Positions 63,810 to 64,000 of a DNA stretch of 64,000 bases are shown here, one piece after another. Position 1 is the first letter of the stretch; every line of letters begins with the position of its first letter. Source of the DNA: Blattamonas nauphoetae (taxonomy: Eukaryota > Preaxostyla > Oxymonadida); contig JARBJD010000043.1 in assembly GCA_033064195.1 (NCBI GenBank), positions 286,935-350,934 on the forward strand, in the 5' to 3' direction. The notes under the pieces were generated by a model that saw nothing but the letters and a program-made list of their open reading frames with translations, had not been told where the DNA came from and ran no database searches. The position numbers and the translations under genes were made by a program.

Positions 63810-64000
63810 ATGTGTCTCATGAAGTGCAATCACAAAATACATCCAGACTTGAATTTCAATCGCAATAGTGTCAATGTCCTCGTTGGAAACAGAGGAAGTG
63901 GGAAAACCTTTAATGCTCTTCGGGAAGTTGCCAAGCTCCAGAATGTTCGGAGTGGGAATGAACTGTTCCATCTCTGTCTTCGTGACTGATAAAATTGATC
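63810..64000 (+). CDS. viral packaging ATPase (FtsK/HerA-A32-like), 5' part with a frameshift
   Basis: Frame from the ATG at 63810 gives NSVNVLVGNRGSGKTFNALR, a classic Walker A P-loop preceded by a beta strand, as in the genome-packaging ATPases of Polinton-like viruses. That frame ends at TGA 63987-63989, but one base over the sequence continues SISVFVTDKID to the window edge, which fits the next strand of the fold. So a frameshift near 63965 is likely. The remainder, including Walker B, is outside the window. Confidence 0.65.

Larger units (their letters stand above)
52467..64000. mobile_element. integrated Polinton-like (Maverick) virus, left part
   Basis: Upstream of D5 the array sequence follows the other copies (...AGAAGAATGAAATGAGCC) and breaks after 52466, where siblings read ATCATTAAC. 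The new sequence starts TATAGCTGTGTGACAGGC; an AG start at 52470 would suit Polinton termini. Inside are paired capsid paralogues, an S74-domain fibre, small capsid-like proteins and a packaging ATPase, the morphogenetic set of Polinton-like viruses. Replication and integration genes and the right terminus are beyond the window. Base composition is AT-richer than the flanking array. Confidence 0.75.

Noticed and set aside
1-64000. Reassigned genetic code (TAA/TAG as Gln)
   Set aside because: The 99-aa, 114-aa, 208-aa and capsid-2 viral genes end in TAA or TAG just before the next promoter, and the methyltransferase ends naturally in TAG. A standard code fits; the two Gln-to-stop sites are better read as mutations.

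Overview
The window looks like nuclear DNA of a unicellular eukaryote. Genes carry short GT-AG introns (29 to about 130 nt), many occur as near-identical paralogues in tandem arrays, there are no bacterial-type operons, and TAA, TAG and TGA all terminate clear genes. The protein families, in particular a roughly 360-residue helical family with a conserved 'LVPSSAGSPSGF...LLSSPHSTVV' core, are what I remember from oxymonad flagellates (Preaxostyla, Blattamonas-like). That host assignment comes from memory and was not searched.

Layout. (1) 0.5-9.1 kb: a tandem pair of six-exon genes with identical sizes for exons 1-5; copy 1 is frameshifted and copy 2 reads through 1,241 codons. (2) 9.6-18.1 kb: four minus-strand members of the 360-residue family in a 2.2-2.6 kb array, head-to-head with a SAM-dependent methyltransferase gene (18.15-19.47 kb). 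(3) 19.8-22.2 kb: a three-exon minus-strand gene and a short neighbour. (4) 22.3-31 kb: a decayed zone with a truncated family copy, two broken large genes, a beta-helix surface-protein fragment, a 32-bp minisatellite and a broken DDE-type transposase flanked by two strongly foldable RNA-like elements. (5) 31.9-33.1 kb: a 38-unit, 30-bp minisatellite. (6) 33.6-52.4 kb: nine more copies of the 360-residue family, three on plus and six on minus, several broken by frameshift, recombination or insertion; one is split by an 860-bp element with inverted repeats. (7) 52.47 kb to the right end: the left part of an integrated Polinton-like (Maverick) virus.

The viral segment holds two fibre-like genes (one with a C-terminal S74 self-cleaving chaperone domain), two paralogous major-capsid-like proteins, two small 'MAPG' proteins with adenain-type cleavage consensus sites, three unassigned proteins and the start of a packaging ATPase (Walker A GNRGSGKT) that leaves the window. 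All minus-strand viral genes share an AT-rich upstream element (TTTTTATTTTT), and the two fibre genes share a different one (AATTTTTTAATTTGTAT). Polymerase, integrase and protease are not in the window and would be expected to the right.

Many breaks are single-base frameshifts, in host and viral genes alike, so some may be assembly errors rather than decay. All homology statements are from reading only; no database search was possible.
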